From Anisakis pegreffii (lineage: Eukaryota; Nematoda; Chromadorea; Rhabditida; Anisakidae): a DNA stretch of 64,000 nt. Made by a program: the position numbers and the translations under genes. Within the stretch, counting starts at the first letter, position 1, and every line of letters begins with the position of its first letter. The stretch lies in NCBI GenBank assembly GCA_035041965.1, contig JAPYMA010000617.1:92200-156199 (forward strand), given 5' to 3'. This document shows, piece after piece, positions 53,101 through 64,000 of this stretch. The notes beneath the pieces are model-generated. The model saw only the letters and a program-made list of their open reading frames with translations. It did not search any database and was not told the DNA's origin.

Positions 53101-56100
53101 TGAAGATCAAATGAGAATGTGATTTGATCAAAAAGAATGGAATAGAGCGGATACGTTCTGTGTAGAAACGCGCACAAAATTCAGTTAGTTAGCTCAAATT
53201 AGCAAATTAGCAAAAGCTCAAAATCTCGCTCACACAGCAGTGAACAGTTGACGACGAATCGATAGCAGCTGAAACGCTTAATTACCTAATGTTTGATCAT
53301 CAACTGCTAACGTCTAAATGCTGGATTTGATTCAGTGATTTCACTCTTTTAACGATTCAATGAAATGCAAACCTGACTGCTAAATTTCCTCACCAAGGAC
53401 ATAGGCGATGAAATATTAGCGATGAAAAGAGAAGAGGGATCTAAATGTACGATGAAGAACAGAAGATCACGAATCATTAGTTGACTGATTCATAGAATGA
53501 CGAACGATTGGATTGGCACATAGAAGAAGCAGGATGTAGGAATGAGTTTTTTGAAGTGTTGTCGATTAACGGAATGGAGTGAGTGCCATCCAGTGATTAA
53601 CGGTGATAGACTGTCATGACATCAGATCACGATATGTTTTCTGCTTGAGCATATCGAATACAAATAGAGGCATATCTATCGCAGCCAATAGCTTGTCATA
53701 TCATTAAGCATATTTATCAACAAGCCCATAACCGGGATTATCGCTCAATAGAGGGAACCACTTCACAGAACTGAGATGATTCTTTATGGTCCAATTATCT
53801 TTTTACAATCGCCTCTGATTTCCTCCCTAAACAGGCATTGGCTGCTCTTTTGAAAACAAAATCTCACTTTGAAGAACCCCTCAATTTTGTGGTCTTGCGC
53901 CTTGCTTACGGGAATGCATCAGACGAAAGAAGGTTCGGACAGACGACTGTGAACATCACAAGGCTCAGCTTTTACAATCACGGGCACTCATTCAGTCATA
54001 TGCACAACAACCATTAAGTACACCGTCGTACATTGCTAATCAGTGTTCAGCATGCTTAAGGTTTTCTTATGTTTGTGCCGGTTGGTACCACATCGAAACG
54101 TGTTTACCAATTAAAGTCACCTAGATGTCTGATCATATGTCACTTTGAAATCGGCAAATAATTAGTTATATATTATCATCAATTATATTGATGACCAGCA
54201 AGCTTCTTCCACTTCATCAAAAACAATTGCACCAGGGAGATTCTGGCCAGTAAAATGGATTGAATTCGCTTAAATTTCATTCGATTTATTGAACGTGAAC
54301 ATGAATCACCACTATGCACCATACGAAACACAGAACAACCCATAAATTCATCGATTCAAGACAACAGATGATTTGCTTCGCCATATAAATCAAAGAAATC
54401 ATCCTCAATACCTATGATTCTGTAAACGTGTTCAAATGACTGATCAGCAAGCACTGTTCATGTTAGCCGATTACATTTTTCTTATTCTGTTAACATAAGC
54501 TACGGATGTTAATTTTAGGGATTGATTCGCCATTGAAACTACGAGATCAATTCTGTTGAGAGGTAGCACAAAATACTACTGATGTATGTATGCAAAAACA
54601 GCTGAAAATTTTCTGACTGAATCTCTGAAGAGTGAATTCGACTGAACATTGCTTTTGTCAGCGATTAGAAGCCAACTGAATTGATATTAGGACTGAACTG
54701 AACTAAACAGAATGCACGTAGAATACCGAAAAAATGAGCATTTCACAAGTGTAATTTGTTGTGAGGATGGTGTTTGTTAGATGCTGAAATGTCAACTCTT
54801 AAGCAGTCATGCATAAAACTTTCACAATCGCAACAAAAACCTTCCATCCAAATGTGCATCTTCAAGCATGATGCTATTCCGAGGGCAGTGTCAATTTGCT
54901 GAGAGGAACGAATAGCTGGTTGGTTGCTGGCATTCGATTGTTTCAGGTTATGTTCCAACCGGCAAACGGAAGCAATTAGTAGAAGACAACAACAACGGTT
55001 GTGGTTGTTGCGAAGAGTGGCCACTCTGTGTTCCTGGCTTTATGAGGCTAATCACTGTGACAGCAACAGCACTAACGGCACTTCTGAATGAGCGCGATGT
55101 TACTTGATTTGTGATGCATATCATAATGAGTGTCGTAGTTGATTTACTGCATCGATCAGTAACTAGTAGTTCATTTCAACGCTTCATTGGCGCAATTTAG
55201 AAACGCAAAAGAAAATGAACAATGTAATTTTGAACTGAACAATATTTGAGCAGGTTCTGTTCCTATCATGATGCGCTGATAAGAATTAACTATAAGGGAA
55301 GCGAAAGCAACGAAACAGCTATGAAGTAGACAATGCTTGCGTGTCATCACTTGAATTTCATTGCACTCGGCAAAATTTGCTTATAAATACGACAATATGT
55401 GAAAAAACCCCATGATGATGCAGATTTACGGAATGAGAATCCCCACACTACTGGAATTGATATTTTGAAGTGTATATAGATAATCTGAAGCTATTTAACG
55501 GAAATATTCGTCTTCACACATCTTCTATAAGTGAGAAAATGATAAACGAAAATACTGTAAAAGAAGTTTTGGGAAAGCTCATAATAGAACATTGAAATGG
55601 ATCTCAACCTGAAAAAAGCTAAACCCCAGAACCAGGAACATAAGTGAATGTTTTTTGTTTCTTTTAGCCTGTTAGCACCGTTCTGAAGCAAATTCTGCGC
55701 TGTATTATGCCATATTGATTAGAAAGAGGAATCAGAAACTGATGAGCATTCACCAGCGTTATTCCCAGTGGAACGTTAAGTCGGAATTATTCATCAGCAT
55801 TTCAAAAAAAAGGCAATGTCCCTTTCGATTTCTACTTCTTCGCACTTCATTTACAATCATCACAAATGTATTCATTGAACGTTTTCCGCATGCAATCAGT
55901 TAAACAGAAGGGAACATTTGCATCAAAGGTGGCCATTTCAGTACTTCAATGCGGCAGAATTCATGAATGCATTCACGACATTTTTTTAAAAATGTCGAAC
56001 ATTTTTACAGCAAACTATCAAATATTGATCAGATCAACGCGATGAGGTGGAGCATATCATTTGCGATGCAATCGAATTTTCATTTGGAGGCGAAAAAACT

Positions 56101-56840
56101 TATTCGTGTCCATCCATCATGAAGCGGTAAATTGGATGAATGTAAGCAGAAAATTAATTCCTAGAATTCAGTGACACAACGATTGCAGAACACTGAATAT
56201 GCTGCTAATGAAGCACGATCATTAGACAACTAAACTTTTCCACTGCAAAAGGAAGGTGTCGATGATGCTTCGATAATGCGAAGTACAACCTTAAAGCAAT
56301 AACCTTTCATCGCTGCCACACGACAAACTCATCAACAACATTTCCAGATAATTAATTTTTGTTGAATGATTCGACGGTTTCATAGAATTTGTAAATTGTC
56401 TAAATGATAGCTGAACGGGATAAAGCTCGGAATATGCTGACGTTGAGTGAAAGGAATTCATGTTGAATGGTAAACGTTAAGTTGAATTTGAGTTGATGAC
56501 GACCGAAACATCGAATCCAAATCAAGCTGAACGAATATGGTTGAAGGTATCGAGCGAATGTGTAGATGCAGCTGAATGCAAGAGAGATATGCATACGGAC
56601 AGATATCTAACTAACTGCTTGTTCGTTTATATTCAACCTCGCACACAGCCAAACAACCGAAAATCAAGGGCCATCACAAGACGACGGATGACGAAACAAT
56701 ACATCAATGGTTTATGTCGAACATTTGTTCGACGGAAACTTGATTACTCACCGCATTGGGGGATATGCAGATAGATCCATTCGATGAGGCCTAATAAGAA
56801 GCACTGAGCCAGAAACGAAAACCTCCATCCTTACCGGCCC

Positions 56841-57117
56841 CTAAGCTTCAATCAGGGAACCTTTTCGTTCACTCCCTCCAACCCCATCCAGTGCGTCAAT
56901 TGCTAGTTGGGTGTATTTTTTGAACGGAGCTCGATGGTTCCATTGAGAAGTGCGAATTAAGAAACGAAGTGGGATTTGGTTGAAACACTTGGTTCGGTGT
57001 TTGATTTGCGTTTGTAATGACTGATGTCGGCTGTGATGTCGGCTGGTTTGCCCTGGCACGTGCCGTGCCGGCCTGCTGCCTCAAATAGCACAAATGTACA
57101 CAAACAGCATTAAGCAT
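56841..57117 (-). CDS. Possible Gln/Asn/Pro/Ser-rich exon
   Basis: Two minus-strand frames are open here. One (57117-56896) reads ANQPTSQPTSVITNANQTPN… then SHFSMEPSSSV, low-complexity sequence of the kind found in transcription factors, after a possible acceptor TGAGGCAG. The other (57059-56841) ends KKYTQLAIDALDGVGGSERK…. The region is richer in GC than its surroundings, and a strong donor (GGCCG|GTAAGG) follows near 56836. Strand and frame are not settled. Confidence 0.22.
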
Positions 57118-59190
57118 TTTTTGTGCTGGCGATTGTTGTTATTCACAAATTATATTCATACGTCTACAGACAAAACATTCCCTCAATACTGATTTTCGTG
57201 TGTTCCTTTGGGTTATTCATTCATTTCGGAGAGACATCGTCAGAGGACTGTTCAAGGGCTGTGTTTTGATCAACATTTTTGTTTACTTTTCAACCGATAT
57301 CAAATCATGTGTCAATATGTATTGCGTCCATTGAAATTATGACCGTCACTCAACTTAAAGCAATCAATTGCGATTGACCGACCTTGTGATCGCTCGTTTT
57401 TCAGCAAATGCAAAACGTCGAAATTTTAGTCGACATAAAAAACACCCTGTTTTGAAAGCCGTAATTCTCCATCAGTTCAAATTCCCATCAATTTTCACGT
57501 TAGATGCTGTTTTAAGAAGCGAACCATCGTTCAAAATTCCCTGTAACCAACCTAGCAATCATATTCTATGAATCAATTGGTCACTTCATTCTGTCTACTC
57601 ATTACGAAATCGTAACGAGTGAGGTGAATGGTGCCATCGAGAGCTATTAGGAATGTTTTTTGGTTCAAGAAAACATTTTTATTTGCGATGATTCAACCTT
57701 CCGTTCCTCTGGCTTTAAATTGCTTACTGGAATACAGCTTGCGTAGAACAAATTCGAAGTTGTTGTAACATTGAGTGGAAACCTTCACAATTTTGAGGTA
57801 AAGAAAAACTTTCTTCGAGTTATTTCGAAACATTTCACTGATAGTTTCATTTGATCGTTAAAACTGATTGAATGGGTGAACTTCCGTCGGAATACTCCAT
57901 TCTCAAGCATAGCTAAACTACCGTCATTTATTCCGCACGGACCCACACATAATTCTCTTGAATAGTTGGCCTGACTTCAGCCAGCAAATACCACTGCTCC
58001 TTGCTGCATCATTGAGCAAACAACCATTGAAATATTCAATCTTCACACGCACATAAAAGTTTTCACAATCAGAGCAAAAAGGTAATTGTTAGTGATTCAT
58101 TGTTATGTCATTGATGAAATGTTCAATGATTCAAACTCAAAAGTAAACATTTGATTTCATCCGCCGAATGCACACGAATTCCTCTATTGAATCAATTGCT
58201 CACTGTTTACTTATTCATTTGTTTGTTTGTTTATTTACATACTCTGCATTCGTGTGGACACGACAGAGCGTGTTTGCTTACCTAAATTCACACCATGCAA
58301 ATTCGAAAGCACAATTTTGGTTCATTTCTCTTAATCGAACATTTTTTTGCAGCTGCTGCTTGCAAAATAAATCTTCTCATTGAAATTTTGATCAGACCTT
58401 CTCAAGAATGCATACACATACATTGTCAGAACACTGTGATTATTTGTGCATTTGGCTTATACAGAAAGATCATATGCACACGTTTAAGTAAAACGGAATC
58501 TCAGAAAACCAATCTGATGATTATATTCCTATATCCCATCATTCGATGGTTCCCACAACCAAATTTTTCAAAAGTATCCCACATTTGATAAAACTGTCAA
58601 CACGCTAAGATGGTCACGACAAAATGCTGCGTTGAGCAACAGAATGAGAAGATACATTGGTCAGTGGAGCTTGAAAGCATCCAAAGACAGCAGTGAAATA
58701 CCTCGAAGCGTGAACAGCAAGCGTTTCGCATCATTCCACAATGTTTTTGTGGTTGATCAGGACTCAGTGAAGCAAGTTTGTCATATGTATGTATCCAAAA
58801 TCCCAGATTCATTGAGTTGACACTATTTGTTGAGGCACATTCAGTTATTTCATCGTCAATCAGCCAATATTATTGTTGGCATTTCGCGATCGAGCACTCA
58901 TATGACCCTCAAAAACTCAATAAACACATGCAGACATTGCAGCGATTTCTTTATGACATTTCATTGTTGAGTTTTTGTCGAAAGTCATTCGCACTGAGAG
59001 TGGGGAAAATTTAGTTCTATTTTGAAATAGTATTTTAGGATATTGGCAAATTCCGCTCATCTGATGTGATCACTTCAAAACTCAGGCATTCCGATCAGCT
59101 TAAAGTTAGCTTTAGTTTAGCCCAATGGTAAGACTTGTGTTCAGGTGAACGCTTGACCAACTTCTGAACGCATTTATACTCAAACAGTGG
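57118..59190. other. No convincing gene
   Basis: AT-rich, with frames of 60-97 codons and no supporting signals. Confidence 0.5.
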
Positions 59191-60140
59191 TCATTCCTTT
59201 TTCCACGGGTATCCCACATCGAGCTCAAGCAATTTCCTACACTTATCACGGAACCGATTGCTAATCGTTGACATTGCTGTCGTCATTATATTATTCACTT
59301 CATGCTGTGTAAGTCTTAGATCAGTGGTTCCATTAGAGGTGAAATTACCCATTCTGGGTAAGTTGGAGGTGTCATGGAGTAATGGAGGAGGTCGGGACAT
59401 TAGTATTTCGAGCAGTTGTTCTCATATGATGGAACGCCATTGGGATGGGGTTTTTTAACACTCTTCATTCCTCTATTTTCTGAATATCATTACATTGTCC
59501 GGGCCTAATAGGGTTTTCATTCTTTTCCTTGCTATTACAATCGCTCTCACAGCTTTTATCAGCAAAAATATTCTCTTCTGCTAATTTCTCATTCATTTCA
59601 CTCAACAATGAAAGTCAAATTCTCATTCTATCAAATACACTTTATAATTGATCATTCGACTGTCGAACGTTGTTGAGCAATAATATTCGATTGCTGCATT
59701 GTCGGCCTCGGCTGTCGACACTCGTTAATGCATTCAGTAAATAGTATATGCTACAGAATGAGAAACTGAGTCGAACTGTGAAGTGAAATTGGTCGAAATG
59801 AATGATAAAAACTCATCAATAGAACGACATTCGCAAGTGATAGCTATAAGAGCGAATACAACACGTCTGAAAAGAATGAGAATCCATGCAAAACAGTTTG
59901 AAGTGAGCGTGTCATAGACAATAGCTTTTCATGCAATCCTAACTCATTGCATTAATCGGGAAAGTGGTTTTCACAGGAAGCGAAATTAAATGTTTTGGTA
60001 ATTTGGGAATGCCGGGGTGGGGTAATGGAGCGGATTTGAAAATCAGCTCCGGATTGACATTTCGAGACGATCTAAGCGGCTTTAATGTGACCTTCACCAT
60101 CTGAGTGAGAATGTTGCAAGAATTGTTCCGATCGACCAAC
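59191..60140 (-). CDS. Putative two-exon model, unknown function (strand uncertain)
   Basis: Exon 1 (60140-59944) follows a good acceptor (GATTTCAG) and encodes 65 codons including MVKVTLKPLRSSRNVNPELI and a Pro-rich stretch (APLPHPGIPKLPKH). The donor is ATGA|GTTAGG. Exon 2 (59420-59191) joins in phase after a weak acceptor (ATATGAG) and reads QLLEILMSRPPPLLHD…, with a helical tail (QHEVNNIMTTAMSTISNRF… GYPWKKE) and TGA. No family recognised. The plus strand is also open at 59943-60102 (…IKCFGNLGMPGWGNGADLK…) with its own acceptor (TTTTCACAG), and there are two GTAAGT donors at 59308 and 59358, so a plus-strand gene cannot be excluded. Confidence 0.3.
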
Positions 60141-60654
60141 CTGAAATCGTCCGTCAACATTTATACTTTTCGGGAACTAGAGAATCCAGAAAAACTGATG
60201 GTGGAGAGAAACAGTCGTGTTTCCTTGTGGACCTGAGGGTACCGTTAGTTTATTTTTGGTAAACCCTTATAGCACTGAACGAGCGCAACTGCGCTAGTTG
60301 ACTTCAGAGCCTTAAAAACCGAAAAAATCGTCATTTCGAGATTTCTGGCCGATGAAGTCATTTTTTGTAGATATCACAAAATTGGTATCAGATCATCCGG
60401 AATGAGACACCGAATGCAGCTCAACATAAATAATCTCTGAAGGCTCGGTTTGGAGTCTGTTTAATGAGTTGAACTTTCTGTTAGGTTTGCTATGTTCTGT
60501 ATGACATTGGTTTGTGTTTATTGTGATATTATCAAAATGTTTACTAAATGTTGCATTTTGTATGTTTCATTGCATGTAATCGTAATCGTAATTATGAAAT
60601 TGAAGGTAATCGTAATTGTAATTGCAAACAACTAATTACGAAAAACTGTGCCAT

Positions 60655-60722
60655 TTCTCTTCAACGGTCAAGAGAACTATGCAAGTTCTCTTTAGCATTG
60701 AAGAGAACTCGCACAGCTCTCT
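60655..60722. repeat. Alternating inverted repeats, TTCTCTT and AAGAGAA, period about 15
   Basis: TTCTCTT at 60655, AAGAGAA at 60670, TTCTCTT at 60686, AAGAGAA at 60701 and CTCTCTT at 60716: five blocks of alternating polarity, evenly spaced by 15-16 bases. Any neighbouring pair can form a 7-8 bp hairpin. Confidence 0.85.
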
Positions 60723-60848
60723 TCAGTGAGGAGGATTATTTTTGTGTTCTTGTGGCAATTATTTCCACTGCTTATTAAAATTGAGGTGAAATGAGATTTC
60801 CGTTACTTTTCACGTTTTTCGCCAATAATTTTTTCTATTTTTTATTAT

Positions 60849-61319
60849 ATGGCCTTCATTTTTTTCGGTGTTTCTGCGCGTTCTCGTTCCTCTGATGCCT
60901 TTATAATTGTTTTGGGCATCTTGAAGTATGTAACGTGATTATATTTTCCTACGGTTTCCTGTGTTCTGTTTCGATTCATTCAAATCATGTCATCTCATTA
61001 TTTAATAGTGGTAATGAAACCTATTAAAAGTGTGATGATCGATTCGAATGATTCTAGAAATGCTATTTAGCTTGCGCGAATTTTTGTGCATAAAGTTGAT
61101 TGTTGTGGATGTCAGCAGCTTGTTTTATATGTCAATACGTTAATGTTAAACATCTATCGAATAAAACATGGTTTCCATTAGTCATTTATTCATGTTTTCA
61201 GGCAATTTCAGGCCTGTTCCAAAAAACTTAGCATTGAAAGTAAAGGCTGCACAGAATTTAAACATATTGAACATCTTAATTGCATCAGTCGCCTTTCACG
61301 TGCACCTCTTCTCGATTGA
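60849..61319 (+). CDS. Putative small two-exon gene, unknown function
   Basis: ATG at 60849 opens MAFIFFGVSARSRSSDAFII… and ends at a good donor (TTGAA|GTATGT, 60926). After 276 nt, the acceptor ATGTTTTCAG (ends 61201) joins in phase to KQFQACSKKLSIESKGCTEF… with a TGA at 61317-61319. The product would be 64 residues with hydrophobic ends and three Cys. The same second exon is open in another frame (61168-61371), so the model rests on splice phase alone. Confidence 0.25.
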
Positions 61320-61641
61320 GGCTGATTATGATATCAGTGAAAAGCGTCTTACAGAAACAATCAGATCCTGATCAATCATTCTGCTCTAGTTTCGGGCAAA
61401 AGCAGAAGTTCCGAATCCGAACATCATGTTGATGATACAATTTCAATGGTACAAGTTCAAATAGTTGATCAGAGATGAAAATTTTTTGCGGTGATGATTA
61501 CTCAATACATTGGTATTTCGCAATAGTCTTCTGAATGCATCGTGTCAAAAACCGTCAAGCGATGTTCCATGCATACAATGCTTTAAACACGCACGTGTAC
61601 ACCCACACACGCTCGCATCCGATGCATGACACTCGAGACTC

Positions 61642-61954
61642 ATGAAACTTCTGCATGTCTACTTTCTCGTATATTCCTATGCTATTTTCCTTCTCACTAG
61701 TCTTTGCAATGCTATTCCGACAATTCTCAACCCTTTGACGACAGCAGACACCCCACCTGTCAATCGATTTCCAGCTGATCTAACTCCACCAAGACGACTT
61801 AAATCACATTCAATTCTGTCAACAAAATTGTACGATTATTTTCAATTGATACTCATTTAATTTATTAATTCCATTTTCCATTTCCAATAGAATTATATTT
61901 TCCCTTGATAATCGAAGAGTTTCGTTCCATGTCCCACATTATGTTCGCTGGTAG
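61642..61954 (+). CDS. Putative secreted small protein, 83 residues, two exons
   Basis: Exon 1 (61642-61829) begins MKLLHVYFLVYSYAIFLLTS and looks like a signal peptide, with likely cleavage after CNA. The mature part is Pro/Thr-rich (TADTPPVNRFPADLTPP) and then basic (RRLKSHS), so a dibasic site is present. A donor ATT|GTACGA and a 61-nt intron with a pyrimidine-rich end (TTTCCAATAG) lead in phase to exon 2 (61891-61954; IIFSLDNRRVSFHVPHYVRW, TAG). Unspliced, the frame ends nine codons later. The TAG overlaps a possible further donor (CTG|GTAGAG); a strong acceptor at TTTCTCATTTAG (62080-62091) would continue in phase. A peptide-hormone-like precursor is possible but not shown. Confidence 0.42.
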
Positions 61955-62597
61955 AGTCAGCTCGTTCGTATCATAAATGATCAGCTCATTTTGATTATAA
62001 ATGTGCATTTTATGAATTTCATTGATCTGTTAATGGTACTATACCAGTTGATCACCGCAGATCATGTCACTTTGATTGCCTTTCTCATTTAGTATGAATA
62101 CTTTTTCATTTGCTTCGGTTACAAAATGTTCTGTGCGGTGGAGTGGTGGTGCGTGATGCGCGTTTGTATGTGTTATTCGTGATTTTAGTTTGTTCACGTG
62201 TTTTCTGGTGCAATTCGGAATTGCGCCGTAGATATTTTTAGTTCATGTAACCTTCCAATTTTCCACGTTTTTTAGTATCATATCGCTCGTTAGGTTGATG
62301 ATTACGTAGAAAAGTATAATAAGGCGACAGTTGTTGTTAGCAATGATCATCTCGATGCAAACTTTGGATTCAGTTTAGTTGCTGAAGTGCGAGAATGTTT
62401 GCTTTATTAATATTTTATTACCACTAGAGTTCACTAGCTGTACTTGGTATGAAATATAGGTAACCTATGAGGCTAACTTATCAATGATAATCGTATTGAA
62501 TCGCTCGGATTGTTTTGAAATGAAATTGATGAACACTGCGAATTATTCATTGAATACTGTTCCAGATGTGCGCAGTTTTGGGAATATCAAGCAAAAT

Positions 62598-62622
62598 GTG
62601 ACAGCATTAACGGTGCTGTCAC
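62598..62622. repeat. Perfect inverted repeat, 9-bp arms
   Basis: GTGACAGCA, a 7-base loop, then TGCTGTCAC. Confidence 0.95.
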
Positions 62623-63070
62623 TACTGTTCAATTAAAATTGAAGGTGAGGAATTGAATCATTTGTGTGGTGATTTAGTTTGTCACTTGGTGGTTTGAAAT
62701 GACTTGATTGTCAATCGGTCTTGTTAATTTCTCGTGATCTGATATGAATATCGTATATTCAGTGAGTGGATAACGTTTGGATGGATCTTTTTTCGACGGA
62801 CGACGTTTGCGATGGATAACGTTCGGGGATTGTGGATGACGATGACAGTTCGCGACAAATCTCAGATCAAGGAAACAACAATATCAAATCAGCAATATCA
62901 AATTACAACAACCAAAACAACAATATCAAAATTTGAGGCATCAAAATCAATATCACAATTACAACAACTATACCACAATAAACGACTAATATGACAAGAT
63001 AGCGCATGGAAGCGCAGGGTTAGGAGTTTAAACTTTATTTTCTTTTCAATAGGACTTGAATAAATAATTC

Positions 63071-63086
63071 GGAGTTGAACAACTCC
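63071..63086. repeat. Hairpin followed by T run
   Basis: GGAGTT, loop GAAC, AACTCC, then TCATTTTTTATT. It lies 7 bases after an AATAAA (63059-63064). Confidence 0.9.
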
Positions 63087-63148
63087 TCATTTTTTATTAT
63101 TTATTTTCACTTCTACCGGAAGTTAGGATCAGAGAATAAAATTAAGTC

Positions 63149-63163
63149 GTGGTCAGTGACCAC
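63149..63163. repeat. Hairpin followed by T run
   Basis: GTGGTCA and TGACCAC separated by one base, directly followed by TTTTT. Confidence 0.9.
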
Positions 63164-63569
63164 TTTTTGCATGCTTTATTTTTTTATTCTTTAATTCATT
63201 TGTGAATATTGTAAATTATTTTGAATACGTATAATAGTTAGTTACTTGTAAATCGTACATTATTTGTAAGTAACTCTTTGTAATTAGATGACAATACAGT
63301 GGTAGATATAGTGTTGTATTGTTGAATGTTATGAAACTTATAATTGTTAATCGAAATATGTTTCCGAATATAGTAATGATGCGTCTAATTTTTAACTGGG
63401 GGATTTTTTTAGTGATTTTCAATTTAGTTGATAATATTTGTTGCGCTATTATTGTATTGCGTTATTGTTGTTATTGTAATTATCACTGTATTGTCAAATG
63501 CTGAGAAGTTTAGTGGGCGATAGTCTAGCGTTATAAACCAATTAACGAGCGGATCCACAATTATCTGCT

Positions 63570-63581
63570 ACCCTTTAGGGT
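63570..63581. repeat. Short perfect palindrome followed by T run
   Basis: ACCCTT and its complement AGGGT with overlapping centre (ACCCTTTAGGGT), then GGAATTTTTAC. Confidence 0.85.
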
Positions 63582-64000
63582 GGAATTTTTACATATTGAT
63601 TTTATTTATTTACTGTAATGTATAATGTATTGTATATGCATTGTATATATTATAATGTGTATGTATAATTTATTACAATTATATTTGCACTAAAAATGTA
63701 TTTGTATGTTCATTTTGTATTTTAATCATTGTTGCCAATATTGTGAATTTTTTATAAGGGATGTGGGTAGGGCGAAGGAGGGATGCGGCACGTAATGACC
63801 CGCTTAACTCCGGAGCCAGAGGTAGGGACTTGGACTGGCCTTATGTATGGCCCATCCCACCTAATTGAAATTATTTTTCGGTTTTGCACTTAACCATTTC
63901 TCTTCCCCCCACCCCTCCTCCCATAACGTGGACTCTATTGCATGAACCGTGTTGGACTTTGACATAGGTATGAGAGCAACACATTTTCTGATATTAGTTC

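Larger units (their letters stand above)
43990..56840. other. No convincing gene; purine/pyrimidine-biased blocks
   Basis: Includes the polypyrimidine tract, the CTG/CAG palindrome, a second TGACGTCA at 47484-47491 and long minus-strand frames at 48949-49754 that follow a G+A-rich plus strand. Plus-strand frames at 48081-48326 (81 codons) and 51391-51834 (147 codons) are the best-looking of the unsupported ORFs. Confidence 0.45.
61955..64000. other. T-rich tail region with hairpins and a terminal GC-rich block
   Basis: Holds four perfect hairpins (62598, 63071, 63149, 63570), a Gln/Asn/Tyr-coding frame at 62846-62989 built on CAATATCAAA repeats, AATAAA hexamers near 63059 and 63136, an extremely AT-rich stretch at 63190-63740 and a GC-rich block from 63755. 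No confident gene. Confidence 0.5.

Noticed and set aside
60402..60440. Possible extra 5' exon (LQTEPSEIIYVELHS) for the minus-strand model at 59191-60140
   Set aside because: Its donors are in the wrong phase for the acceptor at 60141.
63768..63860. Possible tRNA, SINE head or spliced-leader RNA in the GC-rich terminal block
   Set aside because: No cloverleaf, no A/B box pair and no known spliced-leader sequence could be found.

Overview
This is eukaryotic DNA, AT-rich, gene-poor and full of short simple repeats. Donors of the GTAAGT, GTTTGC or GTTTCT type and acceptors of the TTTTCAG type suggest a nematode. That is an inference from splice-site style; no rRNA, spliced-leader or marker gene is present to confirm it.

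One gene is well supported. A C2H2-type zinc-finger protein gene lies on the minus strand, with eleven exons between 19209 and 13361. All exon phases join correctly and give 610 codons, but the 5' end is not found. It has five fingers (two ending in Cys instead of His), a poly-Asn/acidic/Ser-rich C-terminal half, and a DSGLGS motif like a phosphodegron. Two of its introns carry diverged copies of the same 54-base module.

Everything else coding is tentative. At this base composition, open frames of 60 to 90 codons are expected by chance by the dozen, so I kept only candidates with a good start, matching splice phases or a recognisable protein feature: (1) a two-exon minus-strand model at 1571-2154; (2) a small membrane-protein-like ORF at 4972-5217; (3) a plus-strand locus at 9477-9808 whose two ends resemble the ends of calcipressin (RCAN) but which lacks the central domain; (4) a two-exon minus-strand model at 12424-12886, just downstream of the zinc-finger gene; (5) a small plus-strand model at 19918-20275; (6) a minus-strand model at 59191-60140, open on both strands; (7) two small plus-strand models at 60849-61319 and 61642-61954, the second with a signal peptide.

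The rest (most of 20.3-56.8 kb and several smaller gaps) shows microsatellites, a 120-base polypyrimidine tract, inverted repeats and no convincing gene. The last 4 kb changes character: T-rich, with several perfect hairpins followed by T runs, and a GC-rich block at the very end. I saw no tRNA, rRNA, CRISPR array or complete transposon.
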